A DNA stretch of 64,000 bases from Gracilaria gracilis (GCA_030374805.1 JARGSG010000013.1:1054001-1118000); one strand, 5' to 3'; positions 1 through 10,986 are shown, counted from the stretch's first letter. Program-made: numbers and translations. Notes: generated by a model not told the origin, from the sequence alone.

Positions 1-499
1 TGATTCGGTTAAGGAAACAAATGGGCAGCAGGGCTGTAGAGGAGGTAGGGTGGAAGAGTGTGTTTATGAGAAGGTATGCAGTGAAGTAAAGCATAGAAAG
101 TAAGAGTTTATGGTACCGTTGGTACTTGAGAGGTTGTCCATCGGGGGCTTTAATTGGATATGGTATGGACCTAAGTTGGGAAAATGTGAAGATTTCTAAG
201 AAAAAATAGAAATTGTGCCGAGTGGCGAGAACTTGGAGAAGAGATATAAAGGGTACAAATGGTTGTGCAGCGCAAGTTGGTGTGTGGCCGACAGTGCCAC
301 GGGTGTGCGGAGTGGAGAGGAGTGCTGCAACTGTTGCGTTCACCTCGCTTGTTGTTATCTCTGTCATCGTGAACCACTGTTTATTTCGGGGATGTCGAAT
401 GGGTAAGTCGAAGACGAAGAGCTAGTGGCTCTGCTTCACCGGACGGAGGTACCAGAGACGCCAGCGGGAAGGAAGGAGGGGGTTGGGGAAAAGGTCTGC
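1..499. other. No supported gene
   Basis: Short overlapping frames exist on both strands between about 170 and 425, but none shows a family motif. A GTAAGT at 402-407 follows an ATG at 392 and could be a splice donor, but no convincing branch or acceptor site was seen. I assign no function here. Confidence 0.5.
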
Positions 500-793
500 A
501 TGGAGGAGAAGGAGGGGAATGGGGATGGAGAGGGGGGTGGGGGTGATGGGGGTGGAGAGGATGGAGGGGATGGAGGACCAGAGAGGCGGTTTGCGGCGGA
601 GATGGAGGAGCGGTTGAGGAGGCTTGGAGAAGATCTGAAGGAGAATTTGCACGACTTGCTTTCTGAGATGGTGGGTGAGATGGGAGGGGTGCTGCTGAGT
701 GTGTCGGGGATTGGGGTGCCAATGGATTTGATTTCGACGATTAGGAAAAGGATGAAGTTGGCTGGAATGCGGACTGGGAAGGCATGTGAGTAG
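500..793 (+). CDS. Hypothetical Glu/Gly-rich ORF
   Basis: The first ATG in this frame is at 500. The frame encodes about 97 residues: an acidic, glycine-rich head followed by a helical stretch with heptad-like leucines (EERLRRLGEDLKENLHDLL), which could be a coiled coil. It overlaps the next ORF, in another frame, by a few bases. A GTGAGT at 786-791 could be a splice donor or the site of an indel joining the two. The region is so purine-rich on this strand that stop codons are rare in several frames, so openness alone is weak evidence. It could be the gag end of the copia element downstream, but I see no gag motif. Confidence 0.25.
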   Translation: MEEKEGNGDGEGGGGDGGGEDGGDGGPERRFAAEMEERLRRLGEDLKENLHDLLSEMVGEMGGVLLSVSGIGVPMDLISTIRKRMKLAGMRTGKACE

Positions 794-794
794 G

Positions 795-1355
795 ATGGTG
801 GAGTGCGTTGAGAGGGAGATGGTGAAGCTGAGAAGGGAGAATAGGGGGTTGAAGGGACGTGTGGAGGTGTTGGGGGCGCCAGTGGGACAGGTGGAGAAGG
901 CGTGCCAATTGTTGTTGGCGGTGATGGAGCTGGTGAGGGAAGGAGGGGTTGGGAGGAAGGAAGGAAGAGAGAAAGGGTCACCCGTGACGCCAGGCTCTCG
1001 TGGTGGACGTGGGTGTGTGAGGGGGAGAAGCGGAGAAGGGAATGGAGGGGAGGTTGGGGGAAGTCGGCTGAGGAAGAGGCAAAAGGGTGGGGTGATGCTA
1101 GACGAGGACGGAGAGATGTGTGTGCCGCGCCACCTATCGGGTGGGGTGCCACTAGTTGGGTTTGGTAGTGCGGCGGCGGCTGTGCAAACGGCGAAGCGCA
1201 TACTGGAGAAGCAGGAGGAGAAGAGGCTGGGAGGGGTTGGTAGCTGGTTTGGGGCTAGGAGGGTGTACGAGAATGGAGAGAGTCTTCCATTGGAATTCCT
1301 CAACTTGATATTTAGGGAAACTGAAACTCATGATCCGAATACAGGGTTCGTATGA
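795..1355 (+). CDS. Hypothetical basic, coiled-coil ORF
   Basis: The ATG at 795 opens 187 codons. The N-terminal third is predicted helical (VEREMVKLRRENRGLKGRV) and resembles a leucine-zipper-like coiled coil. The middle is Arg/Gly-rich and low complexity, and the C-terminal part has an Ala-rich helix and ends in an ordinary mixed sequence. I do not recognise the family. It follows the 500-793 frame directly, and one single-base change would fuse them into a protein of about 280 residues. Strong G/A composition on this strand makes the pyrimidine-rich complementary strand open as well, so coding status is uncertain. Confidence 0.28.
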   Translation: MVECVEREMVKLRRENRGLKGRVEVLGAPVGQVEKACQLLLAVMELVREGGVGRKEGREKGSPVTPGSRGGRGCVRGRSGEGNGGEVGGSRLRKRQKGGVMLDEDGEMCVPRHLSGGVPLVGFGSAAAAVQTAKRILEKQEEKRLGGVGSWFGARRVYENGESLPLEFLNLIFRETETHDPNTGFV

Positions 1356-1446
1356 GGGAGCGCTAGTGCGGTGTTCGTAAGTTTTTAGAGTGTTTTTGAC
1401 AGGTGTGGGGAATGTAAAGCTACGGGAAATGGCAGAAGAACTCCAA

Positions 1447-1610
1447 ACTAGCATTCAACTCCAGTAGCTGAAGTTTGAACTTCACTGAACGGAAGCGTAA
1501 TTTCCAAAAAGAATTTTGTTTTTCCTTTCCAACTAGCGTAAACTGCAATAATGCTAGTTTTTTCGGACTTTTATTTTCACAACTAGAGATCTAGCATACT
1601 AAACTAGCAT
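1447..1610. repeat. Short ACTAGCAT repeats on both strands
   Basis: ACTAGCAT or close variants recur at about 1447, 1532, 1551 (inverted), 1582-1597 and 1603. AACTAGC (1531-1537) and GCTAGTT (1553-1559) form an inverted pair with a 15-nt spacer. The stretch has no coding frame. It may be a decayed small element or a regulatory cluster. Confidence 0.4.
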
Positions 1611-1719
1611 TCCAAAAACACCGACGGTGTGCTCAAGCGTTTAAGGTATGAAAACGCAGGTTAGTACCTTTCAAACTCCATGACGACCTGGATGAATGGT
1701 GAAGGTGTAATCTTGGAAT

Positions 1720-2302
1720 CGAGCCCAGCCTACAGTCCAGAGTCAAATGGATAGGCAGAGAGACTCAAACGAATTCTCAATGACAAGGCTCCGACCATGC
1801 TCAGATCGATTGAAGGGACTCCCCACCGCCCTCAAAAGTGGGCAGGGCTGTCAATACAGCGAACAACTTACGGAATCGAACATTTGTTCGACGAGAAGGC
1901 CATCCCGACATAACTCCAGTACAAGCCTTCACTGGCATGAAGCCGGACATATCTCACCTGCGAACATTTGGGGCACAGTGTTGTGTGAACATTCCCAAAG
2001 AGCGACGTCAGCGAAGCGCAAAATACGAAAAGCGCGCTATCAAGGGTATCCTGGTCGGATACAAGATAAAGAGGTGCCACAGGTTATACATCCCTAATGA
2101 GAACAGAGTTATCGTGTCTCAAGGTGGGACGTTCAATGAGAAGATCACTGGATGGACATCTGTGTCTGGCTCCAGGCCTGATGATGGCCAAGAGGAGGTT
2201 GAACTTCGTGAGGTCAAACAAAATGAAGGGAAGCATGCCCAGAAGAATGAAGTGAAGCAGGAAGGCGTCATTGGTAAGGACATGGTTAAGGAGGAAGATT
2301 AG
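1720..2302 (+). pseudogene. copia integrase, C-terminal part
   Basis: Just before 1750 the frame reads PAYSPESNG, then a TAG, then AERLKRIL. This is the copia integrase core motif carrying the third acidic residue of the D,D,E triad. Another frame (1838-2302) continues with TPVQAFTGMKPDISHLRTFG and KYEKRAIKGILVGY, which is the typical copia post-integrase stretch leading to RT. The reading frame changes near 1830-1870, and an acidic/basic linker runs to a stop at 2300-2302. Integrase normally inserts the cDNA; here the first two catalytic residues are missing, so it is a remnant. Confidence 0.75.
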
Positions 2303-2472
2303 ACGAAGGAATACTTGGTGGACCAGGAAATAAAAGAAGAAGATGAATTTGGCGACGCTCATGGAAAGTTCTCCTACGATCCAGAGCTGCTGACACACTA
2401 CACTATCCAGAAGAGCCAAGGCAGTCTACGCGTTTCCGAAAAGCACCTAGTCGGTTCACTCCAGACGCTGTC

Positions 2473-3200
2473 ATGGCTCTCCTCACTCTGACTTCTATGG
2501 GCAACACTGAGAACGACTATCCTCTCACTGTGAAAGAGGTCATGCAAAGCAACGAGGCGGCAGCTTGGAACGAGGCCATGAGGGGGGATGGCTCACGTGG
2601 AGCAGAGATCAGTGTGCAAACTGGTAGAACCACCAAAGAACTGCAGACCAATCAGCAGTCGGTGGGTTTTTGTCAGGAAACGCGATGAGGAAGGCAACCT
2701 CGAGCGATACCGTGCGCGACTGGTGGCTCGTGGCTTCTCGGAACGATCTGGTTTGGACTATGAGAAACTGTTTCCCCTGTTGTCAAGTATAGTACGGTAC
2801 GCACGGTTTTATCAATGGCTGTGGCGCATGATCTTGATGCCATACAGTTCGATATCCGAAATGCGTTCCGGTAGGGTGATCTCTCAGAGGAACTGTACAT
2901 GCGTCAGCCGGAAGGGTTTCTGAATACTCATAAGAAAACCCATGTGTATAGGTTAGACAAAGCCATCTATGGTCTAAAGCAAGCCTTAAGGGCTTGGCGT
3001 AACAAATTCAAGCGCATTATTTAACAAATTGGCTGCGAGGTGTCACCAAATGACCCAGGACTTTTCTCATACATATGGGAAGGGCAGAAAATATTCATCA
3101 TTTTGTATGTGGATGATTATATAGTCATTTAAAAAGGAAAGCCTGTATTATATGAGTTCTGCAAGAAACTGCAACAGCATGTAGACATTCGCACTCATGA
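2473..3200 (+). pseudogene. copia reverse transcriptase, broken
   Basis: Copia RT hallmarks are spread over several frames: AWNEAM at the start, SRWVFVRKRDEEGNLERYRARLV (fingers, 2640-2730), YGLKQALRAW (2970-3000), and the catalytic YVDD box at 3106-3117. In-frame stops lie after KRII (about 3022) and after DDYIVI (about 3129), and frame changes occur near 2590 and 2930. The domain order and the YGLKQ box separate it from the gypsy RTs elsewhere in the window. It is not functional as it stands. Confidence 0.82.
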
Positions 3201-3222
3201 TGAATCGGGGAAGTTCTTTGGA

Positions 3223-4032
3223 ATGATTATGGAACGCAGCGAGGACTGGCGATTACTACGACTACACAACCAACCGATTATTGAAAGACTGGCAACCCAG
3301 TGCGGGTTCCAGGATGCAGGAAAAATCAGTGTGCCATTGCAAAACAATACCTTGCGAAAGCCTGCAGACGAAGATGATGACGTAGAAAACCTTCCATTTC
3401 ATGCACTGGTGGGATCCCTTTTGCATATCGCAAACACAGTACGACCGGACATCGCATTCTCGGACTCGTATATTTCCCAATTCATGCAGAAGTACACACG
3501 CGAGCATTGGCAGGTAGCCAAGAATATTCTGAAGTACTTGAACAGTACTGGGCGCCCTACAATTTTGTATCATGCTGGTGATGCCCTGCGCTTAGTAGGG
3601 AACTCAGACGCCGACTTTTCGAGCGATAAGAACGACAGAAAATCTACAAGTGGTTTTGTATTCACGTATGCTGGTGGGCCTACATCTTGGCGCAGTAAGA
3701 AACAAACGGTTGTTGCTCAATCAACCCTAGAAGCTGAGTACGTGGCTATGTTCTTCGCAGTCCGAGAGGGAGTGTAATTGAGAAGAAGGGTGAACGAACT
3801 GCTGGGAACAGATAAGCTCGCTGTTTCTTTCTGTGGTGACACTCAAGGAATGATTGCAGTTAGCCATGACAAAGTTCTTAATGAGAAAACAAAGCATATA
3901 GAAGTGAAGTATCATCTTGTTCGAGATGCAGTAGAACGCGGATTGATTAGAATCTTGTATCGCAAGAGTTGCGATCTGGCGGCAGATCTTTTCACAAAGT
4001 GCCACAACAAGAAGCAACAAAAACGTCTCTGA
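3223..4032 (+). pseudogene. copia RT connection and RNase H
   Basis: The 3223-3777 frame holds the copia connection (FHALVGSLLHIANTVRPDI) and RNase H (DADFSSDKNDRKSTSGFVF, then QSTLEAEYVAM). After a TAA at 3775 the same frame continues to 4032 with the copia C-terminal signature KTKHIEVKYHLVRDAVERG and ADLFTK. The stop is the only break in this 810-nt stretch, so it is the best preserved part of the copia remnant. Confidence 0.82.
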
Positions 4033-4120
4033 GAAGTGATTGGACTTGATCTGATGGGTTTGGAACGACAGGGAGTAGAGCCTGAAACGCTCCAGTGGAA
4101 CTATCTGGTGCGAGAGGTTG

Positions 4121-4140
4121 TGCTGCACCTTTGTGCAGCA
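4121..4140. terminator. Perfect 8-bp hairpin in putative copia LTR
   Basis: TGCTGCAC and GTGCAGCA flank a 4-nt loop. It lies 90 bases after the copia RNase H stop and may mark the RNA 3' end of the element. Function is inferred from position only. Confidence 0.3.
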
Positions 4141-4324
4141 CAAACCACTAGACCAGTTCAGCTGAACGTTCCAAACGGGCTGTGAGAAAGCACACAAAAT
4201 ACAAGAGTTTGTATATTTGTGTGACTCAGTGGCTGGAAGCTGGCACTACATGAGAAGCAACTAGTGACAGTAAACTAGGCTGAATTGAACTTTGGTTCAA
4301 CCTTTGTGACTACATCCTGATATC

Positions 4325-6182
4325 TTGCTACAGTACCAAATCACCGTAACGAATGGCGTTGTGCAAGTGACACCGGATATTCCGTTTCGGATACTTGTTC
4401 CCATCCTTGGTAACACCACGCAGTATCTGCTGAAGAACCAAGTAATTGGATCGGCCACACCACACCCATTCGTCATGCTCCCAACCCGGATGACGACCGT
4501 CGATGTGCTTGGATTGGTATCCTTTAAGGAGGGAAGTGATTCAGAACACCCTGGCGTTCCGTCTGAGGAGGGGAAGGGTACTGCCGTTTCAACGGAGAGT
4601 TTGCCGAATAACTCGGAATCATCGCCCGTATCCAACAGGGAAAAGCATGGCCCAACGAGCTATCACCGGGTTGACTCCGTGAAGGCTCTCGAGGAACTCA
4701 ATCTCAGCCATGTGCCGGAGTCACACCGTGAACGTTTGAGGAATAGATGACGGGAATTGACCCCAATGTAAGATGGCTCTCTTGGAGAGATCAGCGCTAC
4801 GGAACACCGGATTGACTTAATGCGGGACATCCGATCGATTTCACAACTCCCTTACAAAGCAGGACCGAAAGATCAGGAAGAAGAACAGTTTCAGGTGGAC
4901 AAGTTGCTTCGCGCAGACGTGATTGAGCCCGCTCAGTCGTCCTGGGTATCTCTAGTGGTACTGGCATTGAAAGCGGATGGAACCTGGAGGTTCTGTGTCG
5001 ACTACCGCCAGCTCATTGCCGTGACGACCAGGGACACATATTCCATCCCTCGTATGGACGAGTGCATCGATTCGCTCGGGAACGCAACCGTTTTCACGGC
5101 ATTGGATGCCAATTGGGGTTACTGGAAAGTCCCGGTAAGGGAGAAAGACCGCGAGAAGGCCGCGTTTGTATGCCACTCTGGCTCCTACTGCTTTAAGCGT
5201 ACGCCCTTTGCCCTCACCAATGCCCCCGCTACCTTCCAGCGTGCTGTCGACATCTTTTTGAACGGCTACAATTGCCGGACTTGTCTAGTCTACGTAGATG
5301 ACATTATTGTCTTCTTCAGTAATCTGGACGACCATCTCACCTACGTCAGGCACGTGATGACCACTCTTCGTGACACAGGAATAACCCGCAAGCTGAGGAA
5401 ATGTGAGTTCTTCACAGACACTGTCAAGTATCTGGGCCACGTCATCCGTCCAGGATGGTTGTCGATCGAGGAAGCTCGAGTGAAGTCCCTCGCCGAGGAA
5501 AAGGAACCGCGAACCCAAACGGAATTGCGTTCCTTCTTGGGATTGGTCAAAGTCTATCGACGGTTGTCCCGAACTTCTCGGATATCGCGGAGCCCCTCAA
5601 TGCACTTTTACGGAAAAGCCAGCAACCGAAACTGGACCCATTCACGCCTGTAGAGACAGAGGCGTTTAACTCTTTAAAGGAGGCTGTCACAATTGCTCCG
5701 ATTCTATCGTTGCAGAAACCCGGATTACCGATTCGTGCAACTACCAATTCGGTGGCGCTCTATTCCAGACTACTCCCGAAAGAGAATGTAAGCCCATGGG
5801 TTTCTGGGCACGCTCGCTCAACGTCCATGAACTGAATTACTCCGTTTCTGAGAAAGAGTGTCTCGCAGTCGTGTGGGCATTGTCCACTCTCATCCTCTAT
5901 CTTATGGGTGCACACTCCACCTTTTACACGGACCATTTCTCACTGAGGTGGTTGATGAACATCACCGGCCCGTCGGACCGCCTTATGCGCTGGAGGCTCC
6001 GCTTAGCGGAATTCGACTTTCAAGTCGCGTATAAGAAGGCGATACAGAACACACAAGCCGACGAATTGTCGCGCTTACCCACGGATGGGGAAGCCCTCTC
6101 CTCGGGGGGGGGGGAAGAGATCCCAAGTTTCGTCGCTGACGAGGTGGAGCCGGAAGATCCAGAATGGGAATTCGACAAGTAG
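4325..6182 (+). pseudogene. Element A pol: linker, reverse transcriptase, RNase H
   Basis: The linker (4325-4750) matches the nested element (NQVIGSATPHP, LPTRMTTVDVLGLV). Gypsy RT follows: ADGTWRFCVDYRQLIAVT, IPRMDECIDSLGNATVFTALDA, then YVDD at 5291-5302 and the LRKCEFFTDTVKYLGHV thumb. A frameshift near 5560-5575 leads into the tether, and RNase H (SEKECLAVVWALS, FYTDHFSLRWL) runs 5796-6182. Nonsense codons lie at 4748-4750 (TGA) and 4769-4771 (TAA). The second sits at exactly the codon where the nested element has a TAG and the outer element a Trp. Confidence 0.88.
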
Positions 6183-6399
6183 CGAGAAGAATAGGGATTC
6201 GGCGATGGATTGGAAGATGTACTCGTCGCGGATAAGGCCAAGGCTGACAAGCTCCTGCCGGGGAATTTTGTCCCGGTAACACCGGAGGAAATGATCCGAG
6301 AACAGCATAGCGATCTCTTCTGTGTGCGCATTCTTGCCATTCTTAACGGTGGTGCTACCCTCCCGTTCGAGGTTAATGACATTTGCTACCTCGTACGGA

Positions 6400-8036
6400 A
6401 GGTCTGAGCACACCCAGAAGTTGTGTTACCCCACACGCTGCAGTCTCGGATACCCCAATTATTGCATTATGCGAAACTTGGTGGCCAGGCAGGTGGAAGA
6501 AAGTTATACTTAACCCTGCGAAGGGACTATTACTGGACCGCCCTAGCGGTCGATTGCTACGCAACGGTGCGGTTCTGCTCCAAGTGCGCAAAGAACCAGA
6601 TTAAACTCCGGAAGAACTCAAAGGCGTTCAGATTATTCCCCGCAAAGGCACCTCCCGAGTTTCTCGCAATCGACATTTTTGGACCCGTCCTTGCTACGCG
6701 GAGAGGTACCAAGTTTCTACTCGTTATTACGGATCGTTTCTCGAAACTAGTTCGGACTGTAACTCTGAAGAGGATCATCGCATTCACGGTCGCCCAGGTC
6801 TTCGTGAGGCACTGGATCTTCGCCTACGCTCCGCCGGTTGAAGTACTCTCCGATAACGGGAAACAGTTCGCATCGCGATTCTTCCAGGATGTCTGTCGCA
6901 TCCTGGACGTTAAGAACCTGTTCACTACAACCTATTAATCCCAGTGTAATGGGCAAGTCGAACGGTTCAACCGGACAATGCTAGCTGCTCCCTGTTCTTA
7001 CGTTGCTGATCACCCAAAGACATGGCAATTGTACACTGACGCGTTGAAGTTTGCGTACAACACGCAGATATACAGGACTACCGGTGTCTCACTGTTCGAG
7101 TTGGTTCTATCCCGTACGCCCCCGCATGTGGCGTTGGAATCCCAGCCTTCGCTGGGTAACTTCCCCTCTGTGAATGACTACCGCCAGAAGTAAAAGAACT
7201 GGTTAGCTAAGTTGGTACCGGCCGTGTGCCAGTCAATTGCACGGGCTCAAGCCGCTTATGAGCGTGATTTCGACGCTCGCTTGCGAGGATGTAATGCGCC
7301 GCCAATTAAGGCGGGTAGCTACGTCTTTGTACGGAAGAAACACTACAACCCCCAAAAGGAGAAACGGCATAAGCTCTCGCCTGTGGCGGATGGCCCCTTC
7401 AAGGTGATTTCTGTCACAGAAGGCACAGTGATACTGGAAATCAAGGACACGCATAAGCGGAGTTCTTGCGATCGCGTAGTACTTGCCCCGCCACCCTCGG
7501 CTGAGGTCGAACTGGCACCTGCCAGACCCGTTTCTACGGATTCTACAACATCGGGTGAACCCATGGCTAATCGCCTATCGATTCTGCCACACCCGACTCA
7601 AAGACTGTCAGACCTCCCGATGGAATCGGATACAACGACAACATCAGAAATTGCTGCTGGCCTAAAGGGCCGTTCATTTGTTCAATCCCCTTGCGGGGAC
7701 TCTCCCAGCAAAGCGGAACGTTCACCCCAGTCCCCCACCGCTCCGTCTAAAGAGGGGGAAGACATCTCTTCTGCCGAAGTTCATTCGCCATCGCAATGGG
7801 AGGCTGACACCCGTGCGAAACGGTGGGCTAGCGCTGAACCAGATACTCCGTCGAATACACCAGACGCACAATCCTGGGACCCCGATGCATCTAGATCGGC
7901 AAGCCCGAGTACGAGAGACAAGTTCACACCGCGACCTACGGATGAACACGTAGAAGCGGCTTCGTTAACTCTACCATCGCCCCAAGCGAACAGCAATCGT
8001 GTTGAGGTACCAGCTCAGATCGATAGTGACGAGTAG
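6400..8036 (+). pseudogene. Element A integrase and C-terminal region
   Basis: The zinc-binding HHCC head is degraded but visible (LHYAKLGGQAGG, then FCSKCAKN). The catalytic core has AIDIFGPV, LVITDRFSKLVR and SDNGKQFASRF, breaks at a TAA (6936-6938), and resumes with the NGQVERFNRT motif, which carries the catalytic Glu, before 6978. Another stop lies at about 7191. The GPY-type C-terminal domain (VADGPFKVISV, 7380-7415) and a Ser/Pro/Thr-rich tail follow to 8036. Integrase inserts the element cDNA; this copy has at least three breaks. Confidence 0.85.
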
Positions 8037-8760
8037 CCTCCATATGGTACCGTTCTGAGCATTTGGTTAGGTGCGACCACCGTTGTGGCAGACGCACTGC
8101 CGGAGCTCACCACTGGAAGCGTGATTGGAATCCCCCGACGAAGGGAGAAGGACTATGCACCGCCACGTGCGATTGCCCGGACTCCGAGTGTCTCAGTAGA
8201 CCCTGGCACCGCCGCCAGAAAAGAACCGGTCATTACGGAGGTCGCTTGCGTCATGGACGAAACGGGCACACCAGATGAGGCGGAAATTTCCCAAGTAATG
8301 GGCACGGCACGCGCTGTACCCAGCATTGGTGAAAACGCCGCCAGATGCCGGAGCTGCCGAAAGTAACCATTGGAAACGGATGGACACGCCGCCGCCACTT
8401 GGCACGCTCCGAAAAGGACACCCTGTCTGGAGAGGTGGAGCGCCACATGGCGAATAACGGCCAAACGCTGCCGAAGTCACGTGCAGCCACGGAGATGTAG
8501 CGAAACGGTACACCGCTCGCCGCGCAACGCGGGAGCACAGAACTGCCTTCACCATGATTTCCGTCAAGACGGGTAGAGACTCGAAAGCTTGCGGTACGCC
8601 CCGAAGCCCGCCAGCTGGCGGTTCGAGCTCGTGATGAAGTACCTCCGCAGAAGACAGCACCGCGAAATGTGGCGCGCGTGAACACACCGGGCACGGGAAC
8701 CTCCACTCCATAGGGTACTAAACTCCCTGCTGTCGCGACGACTCGGCAAGGCCGACAGGT

Positions 8761-8916
8761 ATTGAAGAATACATTGTCGACCGACTTGTAGGGCATAACT
8801 GAAATCAGGATGGCATCGTGGAGTATCGCGTCCTTTGGTACGGTTATGACCCAAACTGGGATACGTTTTAGCCAATCGAACATCTCCCACGATCGACGGT
8901 GACACAGTATAAACCA
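8761..8916 (+). pseudogene. Element A chromodomain
   Basis: Reads EEYIVDRLVGHN, stop, then YRVLWYGYDPNWDTF, stop, then PIEHLPRSTVTQY: the chromodomain pattern of chromovirus integrases, aligned with 36626-36780 of the nested element. Two nonsense codons break it. In this family the domain directs integration by binding modified histone tails. The stretch 8037-8760 between it and the integrase tail is a low-complexity linker with stops. Confidence 0.75.
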
Positions 8917-9229
8917 CGCACAGGGTCAGCGCCACCAGAGACGCTGGACAGAGCCCAAGTGGGCTACGGAATCGTTGGAAACGGAAGAAGGCTAGGAAGA
9001 AATACGGCTTAGACGGAAGAAGTCCACAAGTGTATGGTTTATTGCATGCTATTAATACTCTGGCACGTTGCCACCCAGTAACTGGGTATGTTGGGACCCA
9101 GTACTACTATTTTTTGTCACCACCCTCGTTGGAAGGTTGGCCCTCGCCGAGGCGTTGCGCAAGCGCATCCCGCATCGCGGCCATATCGCCGGTCGCCGTG
9201 GCGGTACCCAGCCTCACTCCGCGGAGGAA

Positions 9230-10944
9230 CTACGCTACGATCTGAAACGGGTCCACACTCGTCTGGAGAACGTCTCCGGCAGCCGCCGTGCTTTGCGAAG
9301 ATGCAGAAGCGGAACCCGCTGCCGCAGACTCAGGCTCATGAGGGTCAGGTTCATCCACATCCGGAGAAGTGTCAGCGTTCATTGCCTCATCGGCATCATC
9401 ATCATCCGCGTTTCCAGGATCATTATCCACCATAAGATCATCCTCCCCGCTCGCGTGGTAGCAATCATTGGACTCGACGAACCCGACCGGGTGACCGTCT
9501 GGGATCTCTCCCGGAGCATTTCGGAGTTCTGACGCCTTGCTGGCGGATATTTTCCATTGTTCCCACGGATCAAAGTAGACGATGTCTCCCGTCAGTGCTG
9601 TGTTCCGACTCAGACATTGGCCATGCCCGCAACTTCCGGCGAGGCGGCCATTCTGCTCAAACGGGACCGATCTCCAGTCAATACCGTCGATGTAATCGAT
9701 CAACTCGAGAAGTTCTTCGGCATTAGCCTTTCCCCCAAGGGAGATGGAAAGGTCCAGTTGACGGATAGCCGCCCGCACGTGCGAAGTCATGAACCACAGT
9801 CGATACTGGTCGTAAGCCTCGCTGAGGATGTAATCCGCATTGCGGACCGCCCACTAAGTGACTACGACCGACCAGAACCCCCTAGGCGGATCGGTGAGAA
9901 GGTATGACCCTTAATAGGTGAATACCGTGGGTAGATCGACAAAGCACCCCCGGCTTGCCTCAAGCTGTGCCCACCAGGCCGGCAGAGGGACGAACCGATC
10001 TTGTCGGTGAGCTGGAGCAATGCGCTCTACTTCGACGTTTTGATACGGGATGAAGTACCCGAATCGGGATCTGCAGCGACGCTCAAGCGGTTGAACTCTT
10101 CGAGAAAGTAAGGTCAATCCAGACGCGCCATACAGCAGAACTCGGCCTAAATGATCGGTCTTTGCCAACACATGGCTTCTCGGCAGGCAGTTAGGAATCC
10201 CCGAGAGGTGAAGGGCTCCAACGTCGAGAGACGGTCACAGTAGCTAATCTCCCCGCGAGTGCGGTACTGCTCGATTTTAAACTTCATCTCCGAAGGCATC
10301 GGGAACTCGAAGAGCGCCCGGCTTTGACGTTGGTAACCGATGCGCACGAGCGCAGCATGTGCCTGAGCACGGGACTCGCCCGCGTAGTGGAGAACCTGGT
10401 GAGCATGGACGGCGACACGCCGGCGCCAATCCTACGAGAGTGTGACGGCAGCTGAAAGTTCTCCGGGAAGCCGCTCCGTTGCGTCGGAATACTGGGCGAT
10501 GAGCTCCTCGTCGAAGACTGCAATCGGGTGAAGCCATGGCGCAAGCCGAAGGCGCGTCGCATCTTGCCACTCGCGCGGGTTTCGCCCCACAAGGGAATCG
10601 TATGAGGGCCACTCACGGCCTGCCTTGGATCCAGTCGAAGCCCCTGCATGGGAGAGTTGATTCGCCATACCGGCCAGTTTTCCCTGGTTTGTACCGGTTT
10701 GTTGCCCGCTCTGTGGTAACGACGCGGATTGGAATCCGGTGAAGCCCCCGGAGGGTGGTTGGTTCGATGGTTGTTGGTTACCACTCATGGTGAGGTCAAG
10801 CACGGAAGTAGCAGAAAGATGTTGATGAGAGGCCGAGGTGTCGGAGCGCTGTGGTGTGATGGGTACTGGGACTGCAGGAGGGCGCGTTGGTGTTGTTAGA
10901 GAAGTTGCCGGCGAACCGGGAGAGGGCGTGCTTATACGTTCCAT
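9230..10944 (-). pseudogene. Antisense ORF of element A (aORF)
   Basis: Runs opposite to pol from an ATG at 10944, 56 bases inside the 3' LTR. The frame starting there (to about 10080) reads a Pro/Ser/Thr-rich head with VLDLT (residues 48-52), MSGNQQP, TGFQS, then YDSLVG, APWLHPIAVFDEEL, and CDRLSTLEPFTSRGF. After one frameshift near 10080 it continues with FGYFIPYQNVEVER, PLPAWWAQLEASRGC, VRAAIRQLDLSISLGG and an acidic Asp-rich tail. Breaks are otherwise nonsense codons, e.g. TAG at 10432 where the nested copy has Trp. No known family is recognised. It is about 570 codons long and aligns along its length with 38977-36974. Confidence 0.65.
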
Positions 10945-10986
10945 CGTTGCCGCCGTCGTTTCCCTCTTCGAGGTAATATTTCTTCC

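Larger units (their letters stand above)
1720..4322 (+). mobile_element. Ty1/copia retrotransposon, 5'-truncated and broken
   Basis: Domains run integrase end, reverse transcriptase, RNase H, which is the copia order. The 5' LTR, gag, protease and the first part of integrase are absent. The right limit is set only by the start of gypsy sequence near 4323. After the RNase H end (4032), a purine run at about 4071-4080 followed by TGAAACGC near 4082 could be the polypurine tract and LTR start, but no second LTR copy lies in the window to test this. A perfect hairpin, TGCTGCAC-CTTT-GTGCAGCA, sits at 4121-4140. At least four frame breaks or stops make it inactive. Confidence 0.8.

Noticed and set aside
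392-407. ATG followed by GTAAGT as a start exon
   Set aside because: No plausible acceptor or downstream exon could be identified by eye.
422-1303. 293-residue and 238-residue Pro/Ser-rich frames on -
   Set aside because: They are the pyrimidine-rich complement of a purine-skewed region; openness follows from composition, and no motif is present.
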